Positions 18,581-27,503 of a DNA stretch of 64,000 bases are shown here, in pieces. The notes beneath the pieces are model-generated. The model saw only the letters and a program-made list of their open reading frames with translations, had not been told where the DNA came from and ran no database searches. Position 1 is the stretch's first letter, and every line of letters begins with the position of its first letter. Where the stretch lies: the NCBI RefSeq assembly GCF_002251385.1, contig NZ_NPJJ01000038.1, forward strand, positions 100,186 to 164,185, written 5' to 3'. A program made the translations under genes and the position numbers. Source of the stretch: Prevotella sp. P5-108 (GTDB taxonomy: Bacteria; Bacteroidota; Bacteroidia; Bacteroidales; Bacteroidaceae).

Positions 18581-20077
18581 TTACAACTTCACCTTGCGCT
18601 TGGCGCCCTTGCTTTCATTGCCTACGCGGTCGAGGGCAGTCACCACATATTTATATTTCTTTGTACCGCCGTCGTAGGGCAGCCGGTAGTAGGTGTCATA
18701 GGTTATCTCTACGATTTTGGAAGCGTCTGCCAGGTTTACTTTCTCGCCCTTGGCGAAGCGGTAAATGACATAGCGGCGCGCCTCGTCGCCCCATTTCTTC
18801 GCTTTGGGAGCCGACCAGTAGAGCATCAGACCGTCTTCCGTCCACGCGTCACCCACCTTGGCTGGCTTCTTGGGTGCCTTGCTGTCCAGGAAAGGCATGT
18901 ATGGAGGCAGAGCCTTTGACTTCCAGTATACGTTGCGCAGCATGGTGCCGTAGCTACCTATGTCTTCGGCAGCCACCTTGGCATACCAGAGCACGGTGCC
19001 GCTCACGTTGCGCAGCTGGCGGTGCAGACTGAACTTGGCAGCCATCTGATGGGTGTTGGGGTTGGCAGGGTCGCTGTTCTGCACGGTGTTCTCGATGCTC
19101 TCGCCGATGTAGAGCGGACGGTTGGCCATGTGTTTAGCCCACCATTTGATGAGCTTTTCATAGTCTGCCAATGGATGACCGATGTGCCAATAGAGCTGTG
19201 GCACGCAGTAGTCTATCCATCCGTTGTTGACCCACAGCAGCACGTCGGCATAGAGTTGGTCGTAGTTCTGCAGACCGTTGGTGTCGCTACCTATGGGCGA
19301 ACTTTTCTTGTTTCGGTAGATACCAAAGGGCGACACGCCAAACTTGACCCAAGGCTTGAGCTTGTGCACGTGCTCGCCCATCTCCTTGACAAAGAGATTG
19401 ACATTGTAGCGGCGCCAGTCGCCACGGTCAGCTATACCATTATTATATAGGGCATACTCACGGTCATCGGGGATGGGGCGACCGCCTTCGGGGTAGGGGT
19501 AGAAATAGTCGTCGATGTGTATGCCGTCGATGTCATAGCGGCTCACGATGTCGTCGACCACCGAGAGGATATAGTCGCGGTTCTCCTTGAGTCCCGGGTT
19601 GAGCACATAGAGACCGCCATACTCGAACGCACGCTCAGGGTGAGTCTTGAGGATGTGGTTGTCGGCCAGACGGGTAGGGCTCTTCATGCGGGCGCGATAG
19701 GGGTTTATCCACGCATGAAACTCCATTCCGCGGCGGTGACACTGCTGTATCATCCATGCCATTGGGTCCCAGTAGGGAGATGGTGCCTTGCCCTGCACTC
19801 CGGTGAGGTAACGGCTCCACGGCTCAATCTTGCTCTCATAGAGGGCGTCACATTCGCCGCGCACCTGGAAGATGATGGCGTTGGCGCCATCCTTTTCCAA
19901 CTCGTCGAGCTGATGGGTGAGCATCTGCTGTATTTCTGCTGTCGATTTACCCAGATACATGCCGTTGACAAACTGCATCCAAGCGCCTCTGAACTCACGT
20001 TTGCCCCCGTCGGCATACATGCTGGTAGGAGCGAGCAGCCATAGGGCTGCCACCATTACAATCAGTAGTTTTTTCAT
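18581..20077 (-). CDS. GHL10-type (DUF187) glycoside hydrolase-like secreted protein
   Basis: A 498-residue exported protein with signal peptide MKKLLIVMVAALWLLAPTS (mature from about residue 23). The TIM-barrel part (about 27-340) starts with KREFRGAWMQFVNG, typical of the GHL10 family, followed by GANAIIFQVRGECDALY, FHAWINPYRAR, HIDDYFYPYP with adjacent acids suggestive of catalysis, and KFGVSPFGIYRN. A C-terminal fibronectin-type domain occupies about 400-498. Homologues in Bacteroidetes are annotated as family-10-like glycosidases; the substrate is unknown, with peptidoglycan-derived or host glycans as possibilities. It has its own consensus promoter at 20108-20138. Confidence 0.85.
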   Translation of the reverse strand: MKKLLIVMVAALWLLAPTSMYADGGKREFRGAWMQFVNGMYLGKSTAEIQQMLTHQLDELEKDGANAIIFQVRGECDALYESKIEPWSRYLTGVQGKAPSPYWDPMAWMIQQCHRRGMEFHAWINPYRARMKSPTRLADNHILKTHPERAFEYGGLYVLNPGLKENRDYILSVVDDIVSRYDIDGIHIDDYFYPYPEGGRPIPDDREYALYNNGIADRGDWRRYNVNLFVKEMGEHVHKLKPWVKFGVSPFGIYRNKKSSPIGSDTNGLQNYDQLYADVLLWVNNGWIDYCVPQLYWHIGHPLADYEKLIKWWAKHMANRPLYIGESIENTVQNSDPANPNTHQMAAKFSLHRQLRNVSGTVLWYAKVAAEDIGSYGTMLRNVYWKSKALPPYMPFLDSKAPKKPAKVGDAWTEDGLMLYWSAPKAKKWGDEARRYVIYRFAKGEKVNLADASKIVEITYDTYYRLPYDGGTKKYKYVVTALDRVGNESKGAKRKVKL

Positions 20078-20107
20078 TATTTGGTTTTGTTCCTCTGTTT
20101 TCTACTA

Positions 20108-20138
20108 CAAAAATACGATGATTGTTGAGGATATCAAA
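20108..20138 (-). promoter_or_regulatory. promoter of the GHL10-type gene
   Basis: On the minus strand TTTG (20138-20135) and TATTTTTG (20115-20108) are separated by 19 nt. Confidence 0.75.
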
Positions 20139-20253
20139 ATAATCGACGAACAAATTGTAAAAAAGCCTTTATCTTCCTTCACTTTTCCCTCTTCAGCACC
20201 ATGCTGTGGCGCTATGGGCGTGTCGATTGCGTCTCTGTCGGGCACAAACGACA

Positions 20254-20295
20254 AATCCGCCATGACAGAGACAGATGCCCTTGTCGTGGCGGATT
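20254..20295 (-). terminator. probable terminator of the FadL-like porin operon
   Basis: Stem AATCCGCCA / TGGCGGATT, extended by GACA/TGTC across a mismatch. On the minus strand it is followed only by TTTGTCGTTTG, a weak U-tract. Confidence 0.55.
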
Positions 20296-20318
20296 GGCTG
20301 GTTTTCGTGACCGACAGC

Positions 20319-21875
20319 TTAGAAGCGGTAGCTCAGCGTAGCCATCACCTGGTTGCGGTCGTGGCTCACCTTGGTGGCTCTTACGATGCAGTTGTTTTCG
20401 GGGTTGGTGTCACCGTAGTAGCTCATGAAGGGGTAGAAGTCGCCATTGGTATGGCTGTACTGGTAAGCCAGGTCGAGGTTGATGTTCTTGCTGGCTTGGA
20501 ATCCCAGACCCAGAGTGAAGCGGTTGGTGGCTTTCCAGTTGGTGTAGTCGGTAGAGGTAGCGTAGCCCGAACCGGGAGACTCGAGCGAACCGTCGCGGAA
20601 GCCGTTCTCGTCGAAGACGGCAGAAACCCAGTTGTAGCCTGCGCGCAGAGCCAGTGTAGGCAGTGGCTTGAACTCGGCACCCAACTTGAGGGTATGCACA
20701 CCCTTGAGCGTGCGCTCGGTATGGGCGTTCATCACGTCGTCGCTGCTGCTGGTGTCATAGGCGTCGCCGTACCATGGGTCGTAGTATGTGCCGTCTATCA
20801 CGCGGTTGTCTATGCTGCCATAGTCAGAATACTCATAGGTGGCACCCAGGGCGAGGTAGCTGCCCACGGTGTGACCGAGACTCACGCCAAATTTCCATGG
20901 AGTATATATCTTGTACTCGTAGTTGCAGTAGTTGCGGATGTAAGCGCTGCTGTTGTTATCCGACAGGTTTCCGCTGTACTGTACAAAGCCGCTGCCGGCG
21001 TCGCCCCTCAGTTTCAGGTCATAGAAGACAGGGCTGTTGATGTACAGACCCACGCGGAAAGGCGAGCCGTCAATGGGCAGGAAGATGGCACCCACCTTGA
21101 CATCGACGCCAGTACCGTCTATCTTCAGCCGTTCGGCAGAGGCACCGTTGGTGTTCTGCTCCAACTGCTCAAAGTAGGTACTGCTGGAGCGATAGTTCAC
21201 ATCATGTAAGCCCGCGGTGACTCCGAGGTAGAAGCTGTTGCTCACAGCGCCACTGATGTTGAAGTCGTAGACGCCGATGTAACCATGCTGGTACTGGCCG
21301 AAGTCAAAAGCCTGGCCGTCGTAGTAGTCCATGTATTTATTGCCCTGGTCGTCGGTCTTCTCGAGTATCTTCTTGTAGTTGGCATCAATGGCGTTCCAAC
21401 CCCATTCGCCCACCTTGTCGTACTTGATGGCCGAGAGCTTGTTCTGTGAAGCCATAGAGAGCGCACCGCTGGCAGTAAGTATCTGGTCGAAGTTGCGGCT
21501 TTTGTGGTAGTTGAAGCCCACGTTGATGCAGGGCTTGCCGTTAATCTTGAGCGGAGCCACGATACCTATCTGGTCAAAGCTGTCATTGGTCTTGTGACCG
21601 CCGCTCACGCTGTGGCTCTCCACGCCGTTCTGCCATACCAGTCCGCCGGTGACACTCACCTGGGTACGGCTGAAGAAGCCTGTACCGGCAGGGTTGCTGG
21701 TCATCGTCGAGATGTCGGCACCCAGCGCCTCCATAGCGCCACCCATACCTACGTAGCGGGCGGTACCGTTGAGGTCGTTGCCGATGAGCTTGGTATCTTG
21801 ATATGTCTCCTGGGCGGTGGCTGTCAGGGCAGTCATCGAAGCCAACAGGGCAAAAAACAAATTCTTGGTGTTCAT
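20319..21875 (-). CDS. OmpP1/FadL/TodX-family outer membrane transport protein
   Basis: A 518-residue outer-membrane beta-barrel with signal peptide MNTKNLFFALLASMTALTATAQ. The early segment GTARYVGMGGAMEALGADISTMTSNPAGTGFF is the family signature: the plug with a conserved NPAG. The remainder alternates aromatic and polar residues in barrel strands and ends in TLSYRF with a C-terminal Phe, the usual BAM recognition end. Members carry hydrophobic substrates such as long-chain fatty acids or aromatics; the Bacteroidetes copies have no proven substrate. It lies 47 nt after the Tyr/Trp/Gly-rich secreted protein gene and is probably co-transcribed with it. Confidence 0.88.
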   Translation of the reverse strand: MNTKNLFFALLASMTALTATAQETYQDTKLIGNDLNGTARYVGMGGAMEALGADISTMTSNPAGTGFFSRTQVSVTGGLVWQNGVESHSVSGGHKTNDSFDQIGIVAPLKINGKPCINVGFNYHKSRNFDQILTASGALSMASQNKLSAIKYDKVGEWGWNAIDANYKKILEKTDDQGNKYMDYYDGQAFDFGQYQHGYIGVYDFNISGAVSNSFYLGVTAGLHDVNYRSSSTYFEQLEQNTNGASAERLKIDGTGVDVKVGAIFLPIDGSPFRVGLYINSPVFYDLKLRGDAGSGFVQYSGNLSDNNSSAYIRNYCNYEYKIYTPWKFGVSLGHTVGSYLALGATYEYSDYGSIDNRVIDGTYYDPWYGDAYDTSSSDDVMNAHTERTLKGVHTLKLGAEFKPLPTLALRAGYNWVSAVFDENGFRDGSLESPGSGYATSTDYTNWKATNRFTLGLGFQASKNINLDLAYQYSHTNGDFYPFMSYYGDTNPENNCIVRATKVSHDRNQVMATLSYRF

Positions 21876-21922
21876 AATCTTATCTGTTTGTTATAGTTTT
21901 CAACTGTGTGTTGGGGTTTGTG

Positions 21923-22834
21923 TTATCGGTGTCCGCCACCAAAGCGTCCGCCGCCACCACCACCGGTGTGTCCGCCGCCGAAGCCGCCCCCGCGTGAACC
22001 GCCAAATCCGCCGCCAAACGAACCAGAGGGCATCGAGGGCGTGCTGGGACGCCCACCGAAGTTATAGTTGTCCTGGCGGGTAGGGTTGTTGCGGTTGCCG
22101 AAGGTGCGGTTGTCGTAGGTACGACTGTTGCGCCCGCCAAATGAGCGCGTGCCGTTCTGTCCGTATGCCACGCTGCGGCCCGACCTCTGACGCTGCGTCC
22201 CGCCCCAAGAGCGGTAGCCGGCATAACCGCCACGGCTGCCACTGTGGGTGACATAGACGCCGCCCCAGTAGCCCGGCCATCCCCAGCCATGGTAGTAGCC
22301 TGGCCATCCCCAACCTGCATAGTAGTAGGGATTGTACCAGCCATAGTAGCCATAATATCTGGGATACCAGGGGTCGTAGAACGGGTCGCCATACCATGGG
22401 TCATACCACGCCCAACGCCAATAGTAGGGCGAATATCCATAACTATAGCGGTAGCTGTAGAGCCATGGGTCGTAGTAGCCGTCCCATCGGCTCATGCGGC
22501 GGCTGTAGGCAAAGTCGTCGTCGACAGCGTTGTTGCGGTATTTGGCCACAAAGGTAGTGTCTACATACGCCGAGTCGGGATAGACACCATTGCCCTGCTG
22601 AAACTGGATGATGTCGTTGCCCAGACTGTCATTGCCCAACTTCTGATAATGGCTCCAGTATTTGCCACGACGGTTATATTCATCCACATCACGGTTGCTG
22701 CCCACATAGTATGCGGGCTCGGTGTCGGCCGAAGCCTGCGCCTTCTTCTTCGGGGTGAAATAGAGGTCATCCTGTGCCATCGCCGAGAGCGGTAGAGCAC
22801 AGAGAAGCACTGCAAGAATATACAATTGTTTCAT
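21923..22834 (-). CDS. secreted Tyr/Trp-rich and Gly-rich low-complexity protein of unknown function
   Basis: 303 residues with signal peptide MKQLYILAVLLCALPLSAMAQ. A short ordinary segment (22-110) is followed by an extreme aromatic stretch (about 115-195) made of YY, YW, DPWY and GWGWPGY units, then an Arg/Ser/Asn-rich linker and a glycine-rich tail (FGGG, GGGF, GGGH units) ending GGGHR. I do not recognise a domain. Aromatic-Gly repeats of this kind occur in adhesive or phase-separating proteins, but that is inference. It is first in a two-gene unit with the FadL-like porin. Exact -7 words (CAAAATTA on the plus strand at 22876-22883 and 22899-22906) lie upstream, without a good -33 box. 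Confidence 0.7.
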   Translation of the reverse strand: MKQLYILAVLLCALPLSAMAQDDLYFTPKKKAQASADTEPAYYVGSNRDVDEYNRRGKYWSHYQKLGNDSLGNDIIQFQQGNGVYPDSAYVDTTFVAKYRNNAVDDDFAYSRRMSRWDGYYDPWLYSYRYSYGYSPYYWRWAWYDPWYGDPFYDPWYPRYYGYYGWYNPYYYAGWGWPGYYHGWGWPGYWGGVYVTHSGSRGGYAGYRSWGGTQRQRSGRSVAYGQNGTRSFGGRNSRTYDNRTFGNRNNPTRQDNYNFGGRPSTPSMPSGSFGGGFGGSRGGGFGGGHTGGGGGGRFGGGHR

Positions 22835-22996
22835 ATCTCTTATTACTTTTAATAGCTATTCAGTATCTTACACTGCAAAATTAGTACCATTGTCACTGCA
22901 AAATTAAGGAAAAACCCTAAAGGATGGTAGGTTTTTCCCTATTAATTTATAAATTTGTAACGCAATTATAAAAGTTTAATCAATAGGAGTATATAT

Positions 22997-23854
22997 ATGA
23001 AGTATTTGGCAGCCCATTTCGAGATTGCTTGCATGGACGACATGATGCAGATTGCCCGCGACCTGCTCATGGATGTGGCCGGCGAAGCGGGTTTTGAATC
23101 CTTTGAAGACACCGAGCGTGGCGTTGACGGTTATGTGCAGGAACAGCTCTTCGACCGCCAGTTGCTCGAAGATGGCATAGCTTCCTTTCCGCTCGATGGA
23201 GTAAGCATTGTATATAATATTAATAAGGTGGAGGACCAGGACTGGAACGCTGTGTGGGAAGAGCAGGGCTTTGAGCCTATCGACATCGACCATCGCGTGG
23301 TGGTCTATGACGCCAAGGGCGAGGTGCCCCAGCACGATGCCGGCGCCGTGATGATAGGCATCGATGCGCGTCAGGCTTTTGGCACAGGTACCCACGAGAC
23401 CACGCAGATGATAATCGCCTCGCTGCTCGATATGCAGCTCGAGGGCAAGAGCGTGCTCGACTGTGGCTGTGGCACCGGCATCCTCTCTATAGCCGCCGCC
23501 AAGTGTGGCGCCACGCACTGCGTGGGCTACGACATCGACGAATGGAGTGTGGACAACAGCCGCCACAATGCGCAGCTCAATGGTGTGGATATGCAGGTGC
23601 TGCTGGGCGACGCGTCGGTCACAGCCACGCTCAATGAGAAGTTCGATGTGGTTCTGGCCAACATCAATCGCAACATCCTGCTGGCAGACATGCCTGCCTT
23701 TGTCGGCGTGATGAAGGAGGGTGGGGCGCTCATATTGAGCGGATTTTATCCCTCCGATGCCGCCATGCTCAGCGACAAGGCTGCCACCTTGGGTCTCACG
23801 CTCACCGAGCAGAAGAGCAATGGCGACTGGGCGTGCCTCATGTTCAGCAAGTAG
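22997..23854 (+). CDS. prmA: ribosomal protein L11 methyltransferase
   Basis: A 285-residue SAM-dependent enzyme that trimethylates ribosomal protein L11. The Rossmann methyltransferase half (about 115-285) has AFGTGTHETTQMI (PrmA signature), SVLDCGCGTGILSIAAAKCGA (motif I), GYDIDEWSV, and FDVVLANINRNIL, where NINRNIL is the amide-binding NPP-type motif of PrmA. The N-terminal domain is the short substrate-binding half. It is divergent from the Tyr/Trp-rich gene and no partner gene follows. Confidence 0.94.
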   Translation: MKYLAAHFEIACMDDMMQIARDLLMDVAGEAGFESFEDTERGVDGYVQEQLFDRQLLEDGIASFPLDGVSIVYNINKVEDQDWNAVWEEQGFEPIDIDHRVVVYDAKGEVPQHDAGAVMIGIDARQAFGTGTHETTQMIIASLLDMQLEGKSVLDCGCGTGILSIAAAKCGATHCVGYDIDEWSVDNSRHNAQLNGVDMQVLLGDASVTATLNEKFDVVLANINRNILLADMPAFVGVMKEGGALILSGFYPSDAAMLSDKAATLGLTLTEQKSNGDWACLMFSK

Positions 23855-23901
23855 ACTAAGATGCTCCGCACCGGATGTTCCGGCAGCAGAGCGACCGATA
23901 A

Positions 23902-23947
23902 GACGACCGCCGCACGGATGACCACTGGTCTCTGTGCGGCGGTCGTC
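23902..23947. repeat. perfect 14-bp inverted repeat, possible strong hairpin
   Basis: GACGACCGCCGCAC and its exact reverse complement are separated by 18 nt that themselves contain GACCA-C-TGGTC. It lies 47 nt downstream of prmA. No T-run follows on either strand. Confidence 0.8.
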
Positions 23948-24147
23948 GGTATATGTGCCACCACTGTCAGCCCGTAGCAGCATCGCCAAAAGTCTGCCGT
24001 GATGCTTTCTAAACACAATGCGTGGTGGGAAACGTGTAATTCAAGTCTTGCAACCATCATTTCATACTTGGAATTTCTAAATTCCAACTTTGAAATCATC
24101 GTGAAGATGGTCGCGGCAGAGTCGGCGTTATCCTCCTATGTGCTGAA

Positions 24148-24210
24148 GGTGCCCTCTACGCTGGTGGGGATACCCTCTACGCTGGTGGGGATACCCTCTA
24201 CGCCGCTGGT
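24148..24210. repeat. three-unit 21-bp direct repeat
   Basis: CCCTCTACG anchors start at 24152, 24173 and 24194, exactly 21 bp apart. Units 1 and 2 continue with the same CTGGTGGGGATA. The core GGTRCCCTCYA also occurs in the pair at 57819-57860. Confidence 0.85.
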
Positions 24211-24337
24211 GATGGTCTCGGCGCCGACATAGTGGCATGCGGCCATGACGGTCACGGACGGCAGGGATGTAGATGATAAAGATGTGGGGATGGCGCTGCG
24301 GTGCGATGTGCCGGAGGCGGATAGGGGATGGCGCCCA

Positions 24338-25210
24338 TCAATAGGTATCTTCGTGACTGCCTATTGTGAGTTTCTTGAGGTCATAGTAAGAACCATTGTA
24401 GACATTGAAGTCTACGGGACCCTTGATGCCAGGCAGACGGCCAGCATCGGTGTGTTGCCAGAATTTCCATGCACCCTTGTATTCTATCTTGGGCACATAG
24501 TAGTGGGCTATCCAGTATGGATAGTCGTCAAAGACAGGAGCGCTGAGATACTTCTCCTTGAACTTGTAATAGGTGTAGAGGATGGGCTTGACATGATAAC
24601 GATCTTCCACGATATGCAGCCACGTGAGTATGTCGCGCTGGAACTCCTCTATCGACTTGTCCTTGGGCGCGTGCTCTATATCCAGCACGGGTGGAAGGTC
24701 TCCCTCTTCGAGCTTAACCTTCTCAAGAAAGTAATAAGCCTGCTGGCGGGCCGACGATTTGTTGCTCCAGAAGTGGTAGGCACCACGAATAAAACCATAT
24801 TCGAGTGCATTGTGGAAGTTACTCTTGAAGTTTTCGTCCATGCGGCTGGCTCCCTCGGTCGACTTGATGATGACAAATCTCAGCGGGCAGCCTGAAATCA
24901 TGCCTCCTTGCAGCTTGTCCCAGTCTATGTTGCCCTGGTAGTGGGATATGTCAATGCCGTGTATCTCGAAACCCTTAGGATATCTGGACTCGCCATAGAG
25001 GGCACGCCATCTGAAGCCAGTAGGACCGACGAAGAAATAGTAGAAAGCCCAACAATAGAGAACGGTTACCGCGAGACCACCAACCCAGAATGTCCAACGC
25101 GGCATGCGGTGATGCCAACGATGGGCACCACGCCGAGTGGCACCACGCTTGGTCTTGCTGTGGTGTGACTTGGGGGTAGTGATGTTGTGGGTAATCTTTC
25201 TCTTATCCAT
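24338..25210 (-). CDS. GH25 family lysozyme (N-acetylmuramidase), membrane-anchored
   Basis: 290 residues. A basic N-terminal cytoplasmic stretch rich in His/Arg (1-45) precedes one membrane segment (FWVGGLAVTVLYCWAFYYFFVG, about 46-67), so the enzyme is held in the inner membrane facing the periplasm. The GH25 barrel (about 80-285) carries GIDISHYQGNIDW with the first catalytic Asp, FVIIKSTEGAS, AYHFW, LPPVLDIEHA with the catalytic Asp/Glu pair, and WKFWQHTDAGRLPGI. It cleaves the MurNAc-GlcNAc bond of peptidoglycan. The start codon lies three bases from the T-tract of an intrinsic terminator serving pfp, so expression may depend on read-through or an unseen promoter. Confidence 0.92.
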   Translation of the reverse strand: MDKRKITHNITTPKSHHSKTKRGATRRGAHRWHHRMPRWTFWVGGLAVTVLYCWAFYYFFVGPTGFRWRALYGESRYPKGFEIHGIDISHYQGNIDWDKLQGGMISGCPLRFVIIKSTEGASRMDENFKSNFHNALEYGFIRGAYHFWSNKSSARQQAYYFLEKVKLEEGDLPPVLDIEHAPKDKSIEEFQRDILTWLHIVEDRYHVKPILYTYYKFKEKYLSAPVFDDYPYWIAHYYVPKIEYKGAWKFWQHTDAGRLPGIKGPVDFNVYNGSYYDLKKLTIGSHEDTY

Positions 25211-25212
25211 GT

Positions 25213-25273
25213 AAAAAATGCACCGGATATCCCTGGTTCAGCGCAGTGGCTGCTTCAGGACAATCCGGTGCAT
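25213..25273 (-). terminator. intrinsic terminator of the PPi-PFK gene
   Basis: 11-bp stem ATGCACCGGAT / ATCCGGTGCAT, followed on the minus strand by a run of T (complement of 25213-25218). Confidence 0.85.
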
Positions 25274-25287
25274 GAATATCATTCTAA

Positions 25288-26934
25288 TTATTTACCAAGC
25301 TGTTCGAGCGACAGTGTGCGTGTGGTGCGGTCGCAAACTGAAGCGGGACCCCAGTACTGGATAGGACCGGGATAGACATAGCAGGTCTCCTTGGCCCACT
25401 CGTCGCGCTTCTCGGCGAACTTCTTGAAGGGCGCACCGTCGAGCTCTACGAGAGCCTTGCGGATTACGGGCTTCATCTCGCCGTTGCGGCGCTCCATGTT
25501 CATCATCATGGTGATTGGCACACCTCCTGCCTTCCACTCATCGGTGGGAGCGGTAGTGTTCTTGACGATGGCCATGTAGCCAGTCTTGCCGTTGGCAATC
25601 AGCTGAACGGCGCTTACGCCGAGTGCATAGCAATAGTCTGCGTCGAAGTTTGATGGAGCAGCGCAGCGTCCTTCATAACCAAAGAAGTGGTGGATAGCTG
25701 CAAATTTGCCAACAAACTTGCCCTCGTTCTTCCACTCAGCCAACTTGTCGGCTACCATGTCAGAGATGAGCTTCTCGGTCTCGATGAGCGATACCTGTAC
25801 GTTTCCGTGGGGGTCGCGGTCGAGTGAGAGCTGGCGGGCTACGTCGCCGGGCAGTGTCTTGAAGGTTTCGGCATTCTCGGCAGAGAGATGGGCGAGGATA
25901 TACTTCTTCTGCTCATTGGCCTCGAGGTTCTTGTACTCCTCACCGTGGGCAGCGAGCAGGTCGTTGAGTTCGTCGATGAGACGGCCGATAGAGGGGATAA
26001 ACTCGATGAGGCCCTCGGGGATGAGGACAACACCGAAGTTGTTGCCGGCAGCGGCACGGTCGGCTACAGACTGGGCGATGCCTTCTACAATCTGGTTGAG
26101 GGTCATGTCCTTCTGCTCTATTTCCTCTGAGATGAGGCAGATATTGGGCTGTGTCTGCAGTGCGCACTCGAGTGCGATGTGTGAAGCCGAGCGTCCCATC
26201 AGCTTGATGAAGTGCCAGTACTTACGGGCAGAGTTGGCATCACGCTCAATGTTGCCGATAACCTCTGAGTAAGTCTTGGTAGCGGTATCGAAACCGAAAG
26301 AAGTCTCAATCTGGTCGTTCTTCAAGTCGCCGTCGATGGTCTTGGGCGCACCGATAACCTGTACACCGTAGTTCTTGGCAGCATAGTATTCGGCCAGAAC
26401 GCAGGCGTTGGTGTTGGAGTCGTCACCACCGATGATTACGATGGCGTTGATGCCGAGCTCGCGGATAATCTCGAGACCCTTCTCAAACTGGTCTTCCTTC
26501 TCCAGCTTAGTACGGCCCGAACCGATCATGTCAAAGCCACCGGTATTGCGGTAGTCGTCGATGATTTCGGCTGTCAGCTCCTTGTAGTTGTGGTCAACGA
26601 GACCGCCGGGACCCATGAGGAAGCCGTAGAGCTTGTTCTCGGGGTTGAGCTTCTTGACAGCGTCGAAGATACCGCTGATGACGTTGTGGCCGCCAGGAGC
26701 CTGGCCGCCTGAAAGGATTACACCTACATTGATTTTCTGGCTCATTGCCTCATCGCCGGGAACAAACTCCACGAGGGGCATGCCATAAGTGTTGGGGAAC
26801 AGTTTCTTGATTTCTTCCTGATCGCCTACGCTCTGGGTAGGCTCGCCTTCCTGTACCTTAACGGCACCCTGAAGACCTTTTGGCAGTTTAGGCTGGTAAG
26901 CAGCGCGTTCTCTCTGCAAAAGACTTTTTTTCAT
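25288..26934 (-). CDS. pfp: pyrophosphate--fructose-6-phosphate 1-phosphotransferase
   Basis: A 548-residue long-form PPi-dependent phosphofructokinase acting reversibly in glycolysis and gluconeogenesis. [18 protein letters not shown] binds phosphate. [16 protein letters not shown] has the Asp in place of Gly (GGDD versus GGDG) that marks PPi use over [13 protein letters not shown] is the catalytic TIDGD loop, and [17 protein letters not shown] is the MGR-type substrate motif. The frame is open 12 codons further up; I start at MKKSLLQRE (26932-26934), matching the usual length. It is a single-gene unit: a terminator follows and a -7 element (TAACTTTG) lies about 100 nt upstream. Confidence 0.94.
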   Translation of the reverse strand: MKKSLLQRERAAYQPKLPKGLQGAVKVQEGEPTQSVGDQEEIKKLFPNTYGMPLVEFVPGDEAMSQKINVGVILSGGQAPGGHNVISGIFDAVKKLNPENKLYGFLMGPGGLVDHNYKELTAEIIDDYRNTGGFDMIGSGRTKLEKEDQFEKGLEIIRELGINAIVIIGGDDSNTNACVLAEYYAAKNYGVQVIGAPKTIDGDLKNDQIETSFGFDTATKTYSEVIGNIERDANSARKYWHFIKLMGRSASHIALECALQTQPNICLISEEIEQKDMTLNQIVEGIAQSVADRAAAGNNFGVVLIPEGLIEFIPSIGRLIDELNDLLAAHGEEYKNLEANEQKKYILAHLSAENAETFKTLPGDVARQLSLDRDPHGNVQVSLIETEKLISDMVADKLAEWKNEGKFVGKFAAIHHFFGYEGRCAAPSNFDADYCYALGVSAVQLIANGKTGYMAIVKNTTAPTDEWKAGGVPITMMMNMERRNGEMKPVIRKALVELDGAPFKKFAEKRDEWAKETCYVYPGPIQYWGPASVCDRTTRTLSLEQLGK

Positions 26935-27036
26935 TTTACGTTTATTTGTTAGAATAGTTACCTTATTCAATTTCTGTGAGGCGCCCGGTTGTCCTTATGA
27001 TAATGCCAAAAAGAATGGCGTCCTCAAAAATCGTTG

Positions 27037-27044
27037 CAAAGTTA
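27037..27044 (-). promoter_or_regulatory. candidate -7 element for the PPi-PFK gene
   Basis: Minus-strand TAACTTTG. The nearest TTTG is 24 nt upstream, longer than the usual 19-21, so the call is tentative. Leader about 95 nt. Confidence 0.45.
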
Positions 27045-27172
27045 CTCATTTTCCATTAGATATTAAAGCAAAAGAGCAAGAAAATGACCTCGGGCTGTCT
27101 TTTTCTTAATCTGGCTCAACGACGGCAATGGTGGCGATAAAGACAGAAAAATGAAAAAAAGTGACCGAATAT

Positions 27173-27203
27173 TTTGTTTTCTCTGCGATTTGCATTATCT
27201 TTG
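27173..27203 (+). promoter_or_regulatory. promoter of the 27.2-35 kb gene run
   Basis: TTTG at 27173-27176 and TATCTTTG at 27196-27203, 19-nt spacing, 20 nt before the first start codon. Confidence 0.8.
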
Positions 27204-27223
27204 GCTCAAATATTACAACAACA

Positions 27224-27496
27224 ATGAGTAGCAAACGAGACTTAAAGCGTGCGATACACAATGTATGCACAGCTCTTTTCGCCGAAGGAGTAGCAGCTTC
27301 TCTTTACGGCCCTGAGAAAAACAAGGAAGTGATTGACCCTATCTTCGCGTCTATTCTGGAGATACATTCTGACTTCACTCGTCGTGTGTCTTTCCCTGAA
27401 CCGGGCATCAAACCGAAGAAGTACTACAAGTTTATCATTGATGAGTTCAACAAGCAAGTGGCTGAGATAGTCGACCAGCTCAACGCGCTACAATAA
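27224..27496 (+). CDS. small conserved-looking hypothetical protein
   Basis: 90 residues, soluble, with no signal peptide or known motif that I recognise. I start at MSSKRDLKRAIHNV (27224) because the -7 box of the promoter ends at 27203 and the upstream codons would precede transcription. The sequence is mostly helical with alternating charge and ends in FIIDEFNKQVAEIVDQLNALQ, a probable amphipathic helix. It is the first gene of a tight run, 7 nt before the acyltransferase, which argues that it is real. Confidence 0.65.
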   Translation: MSSKRDLKRAIHNVCTALFAEGVAASLYGPEKNKEVIDPIFASILEIHSDFTRRVSFPEPGIKPKKYYKFIIDEFNKQVAEIVDQLNALQ

Positions 27497-27503
27497 GGAG
27501 ACA

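Larger units (their letters stand above)
23855..24337. other. convergent spacer after prmA with inverted and periodic repeats
   Basis: No credible gene. It holds a perfect 14-bp inverted repeat (23902-23915 with 23934-23947), a near-perfect palindrome TTGGAATTT-CT-AAATTCCAA (24068-24087) and the 21-bp repeat at 24148-24210. The 14-bp hairpin may end prmA transcription, though it lacks a U-tract. Confidence 0.6.

Noticed and set aside
23999..24232. 77-residue frame with VPSTLVG heptads
   Set aside because: The heptads are the translation of the 21-bp DNA repeat; there is no signal peptide, ribosome site or homologue that I recognise.
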